Below are positions 62,854 to 64,000 of a DNA stretch of 64,000 nt, piece by piece. Made by a program: the position numbers and the translations under genes. Origin of the DNA: JAXGYV01 sp040772045 (GTDB lineage Bacteria > Actinomycetota > Thermoleophilia > UBA2241); NCBI GenBank assembly GCA_040772045.1, contig JAXGYV010000008.1, forward strand, positions 35,191 to 99,190, read 5' to 3'. The notes below the pieces were generated by a model. It was given only the letters and a program-made list of their open reading frames with translations. It searched no databases and had not been told where the DNA came from. Numbering within the stretch: position 1 is the first letter of the stretch; each line of letters opens with the position of its first letter.

Positions 62854-64000
62854 ATGGATCAGCTGCGCCGGAGTGATCTGGTCGAGCTTCTCGAAACGCG
62901 GCAAGGGCCGTGTGTCTCCATCTTCCTCCCTACCTATCGTGCCGGTAATCAAACGCAACAGAACGCCGTGCGTGCCCGAAAGGGCTTGGATGAGGCGGAG
63001 GGTCACCTCATCGCTGCGGGTGTGCGGCCGGCGGACGCTCGCGTACTGCTGCAGGCCGGGCGCGATCTTGTGCCGGATACGCAGTTCTGGAACCGGCAGG
63101 CGGAGGGGCTGGCGCTGTTCCTGGCGCCGGGTTACCTGCGCTCGGTTCGTCTGCCCGTCAGCGTGCCCGAGCGCTCCTGCGTGGGCGAGCGTTTCCACAT
63201 ACGTCCTCTGCTGCCCGCGCTGTGGCCCGACCACCCGTTCTACCTGCTCGCTCTCAGCCAGAATGCGGTGCGGCTGCTGCGTGGCTCGCGCCATAGGGTG
63301 GAGCGGGTAGAACTCGCCAACGTGCCGCGAGATATCGACGAGGCTACGCAGTTCGTGGTCGCCGCGCGCGAGCGGCAGTTCCACGTGGCGGAGCGGCGCG
63401 GTCACGAGGCACACGGCGCGGTCCACGGCCACGGTGGCGGCAAGGATTCGGAGGAGGAACGGGTTGCCGAGTACGTGCGGCAGGTAGCTTGGGGGGTGGG
63501 CAAGACCCTCCACGCGAACGGTGCCGCGCCGCTGGTGGTAGCCGGAGTGGAGTACGTGCGAGCGCTGTACCGTGAGGCGGCGGGATTCCCGCCGGTGCAC
63601 GGCGAGGGGATCGACGGTAATCCGGACAGGCTGTCCGACGAGGAACTTCATGCGAAGGCATGGCCGCTCATCGAGCCGCTGGCACAGGCGGGTCTTGCGC
63701 GGACGCTGACGAGGTACGAGGGGCTGGCCGCGCGCGGCGAGGTGCCGCGGAAGCTCAAAGACGTGCTCATGGCCGGCCTGCAGGGCCGCGTCGAGACGCT
63801 GTTCCTGCAGGAGGGCGACGCCAGCCGTTGGGGCCGGTTCGATCCCCAAACCGGCGTCGCCGAGGTACACGCCGCGCGCCAGGCCGGCGACGAAGAGCTC
63901 CTGGATCGCGCCGCCGCGCTCACCCTCCTGGCGGACGGTGTGGTGTACGCGCTGCCCGCCGAGCGCATGCCGGGCGGGCGGCTCGTCGCGGCGTTGCCGC
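62854..64000 (+). CDS. baeRF family protein (archaeo-eukaryotic release factor-like), 3' end outside window
   Basis: 382 codons open to the window edge. The N-terminus RSDLVELLETRQGPCVSIFLPTYR and QFWNRQAEGLALFLAPGYLR match bacterial/archaeal eRF1-like family 3; FYLLALSQNAVRLLRG and the HEAHGAVHGHGGGKDSEEERVAEYVRQV segment carry the loop where eRF1 relatives have the GGQ-like/nuclease region, here HGHGGG. The role is thought to be ribosome rescue or peptidyl-tRNA hydrolysis. ATG 62854 has GGAGGTGAG upstream. C-terminus not visible. Confidence 0.87.
   Translation, partial: MDQLRRSDLVELLETRQGPCVSIFLPTYRAGNQTQQNAVRARKGLDEAEGHLIAAGVRPADARVLLQAGRDLVPDTQFWNRQAEGLALFLAPGYLRSVRLPVSVPERSCVGERFHIRPLLPALWPDHPFYLLALSQNAVRLLRGSRHRVERVELANVPRDIDEATQFVVAARERQFHVAERRGHEAHGAVHGHGGGKDSEEERVAEYVRQVAWGVGKTLHANGAAPLVVAGVEYVRALYREAAGFPPVHGEGIDGNPDRLSDEELHAKAWPLIEPLAQAGLARTLTRYEGLAARGEVPRKLKDVLMAGLQGRVETLFLQEGDASRWGRFDPQTGVAEVHAARQAGDEELLDRAAALTLLADGVVYALPAERMPGGRLVAALP

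Noticed and set aside
62083..63870. Long minus-strand frame across the SpoIID start and the baeRF gene
   Set aside because: It overlaps two well-supported genes in other frames and looks like an out-of-frame translation of both.

Overview
The window is GC-rich chromosomal DNA, densely coded with frequent GTG starts and 1-4 bp gene overlaps. The complement (F1Fo-ATPase cluster behind a wecA-type gene, LytR-CpsA-Psr protein, long-form Hpf, comF-hpf-secA order, baeRF-type protein, a sortase-like small surface protein, no outer-membrane genes) suggests an early-branching actinobacterium or relative. That placement is inference: the short HisG plus HisZ is unlike the long HisG of classical high-GC actinobacteria. 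No rRNA, tRNA, CRISPR array or intact insertion sequence was seen.

Region 1 (1-4.6 kb) is branched-chain amino acid synthesis: leuD end, leuB, ilvE, cimA and a coupled FAH-family gene. Region 2 is dnaE alone (4.7-8.1 kb). Region 3 (8.2-14.8 kb) is a compact histidine operon hisZ-G-D-B-H-A-F ending in a TsaC/Sua5-type gene; hisI, hisE and hisC are absent here. Region 4 (15.0-18.3 kb) holds rpiB, glyA, a dCMP deaminase and a WecA/MraY-type transferase. Region 5 (18.4-26.2 kb) is the complete ATP synthase operon behind a TATAAT promoter.

Region 6 (26.2-41.7 kb) is envelope and sugar-nucleotide work: murA, an LCP ligase-type protein with an extra C-terminal part, a small secreted protein with an LSFTG sorting-like tail, an O-antigen ligase/polymerase with TPR, UDP-glucose dehydrogenase, and three steps from fructose-6-P to GDP-mannose. 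A small S-adenosylmethionine by-product salvage set (nucleoside-phosphorylase-like protein, ahcY, mtnA) sits inside it. Region 7 (41.9-46.4 kb) is comF-hpf-secA.

After secA the order becomes mixed, with short transcription units on both strands and some decay: dehydrogenase, CMD protein, lipoprotein, GNAT, MFS pump with TetR regulator, YajQ, CapA-like protein, MoaE-like protein, flavin reductase, a broken carboxylesterase, DUF3175, LysE exporter, an ion transporter, isochorismatase, a repeat-bearing SpoIID protein, and a baeRF gene that runs off the end.

The most notable signals are: a set of genes with a -10 hexamer only 6-10 nt before ATG (leaderless transcripts); a UDP-glucose dehydrogenase whose only sensible start is ACG; a LysE gene lacking a canonical start; degenerate nucleoside phosphorylase and MoaE homologues; the LSFTG protein; a triplicated 117-residue module on SpoIID; and a duplicated 44-bp segment spanning the secA stop codon.
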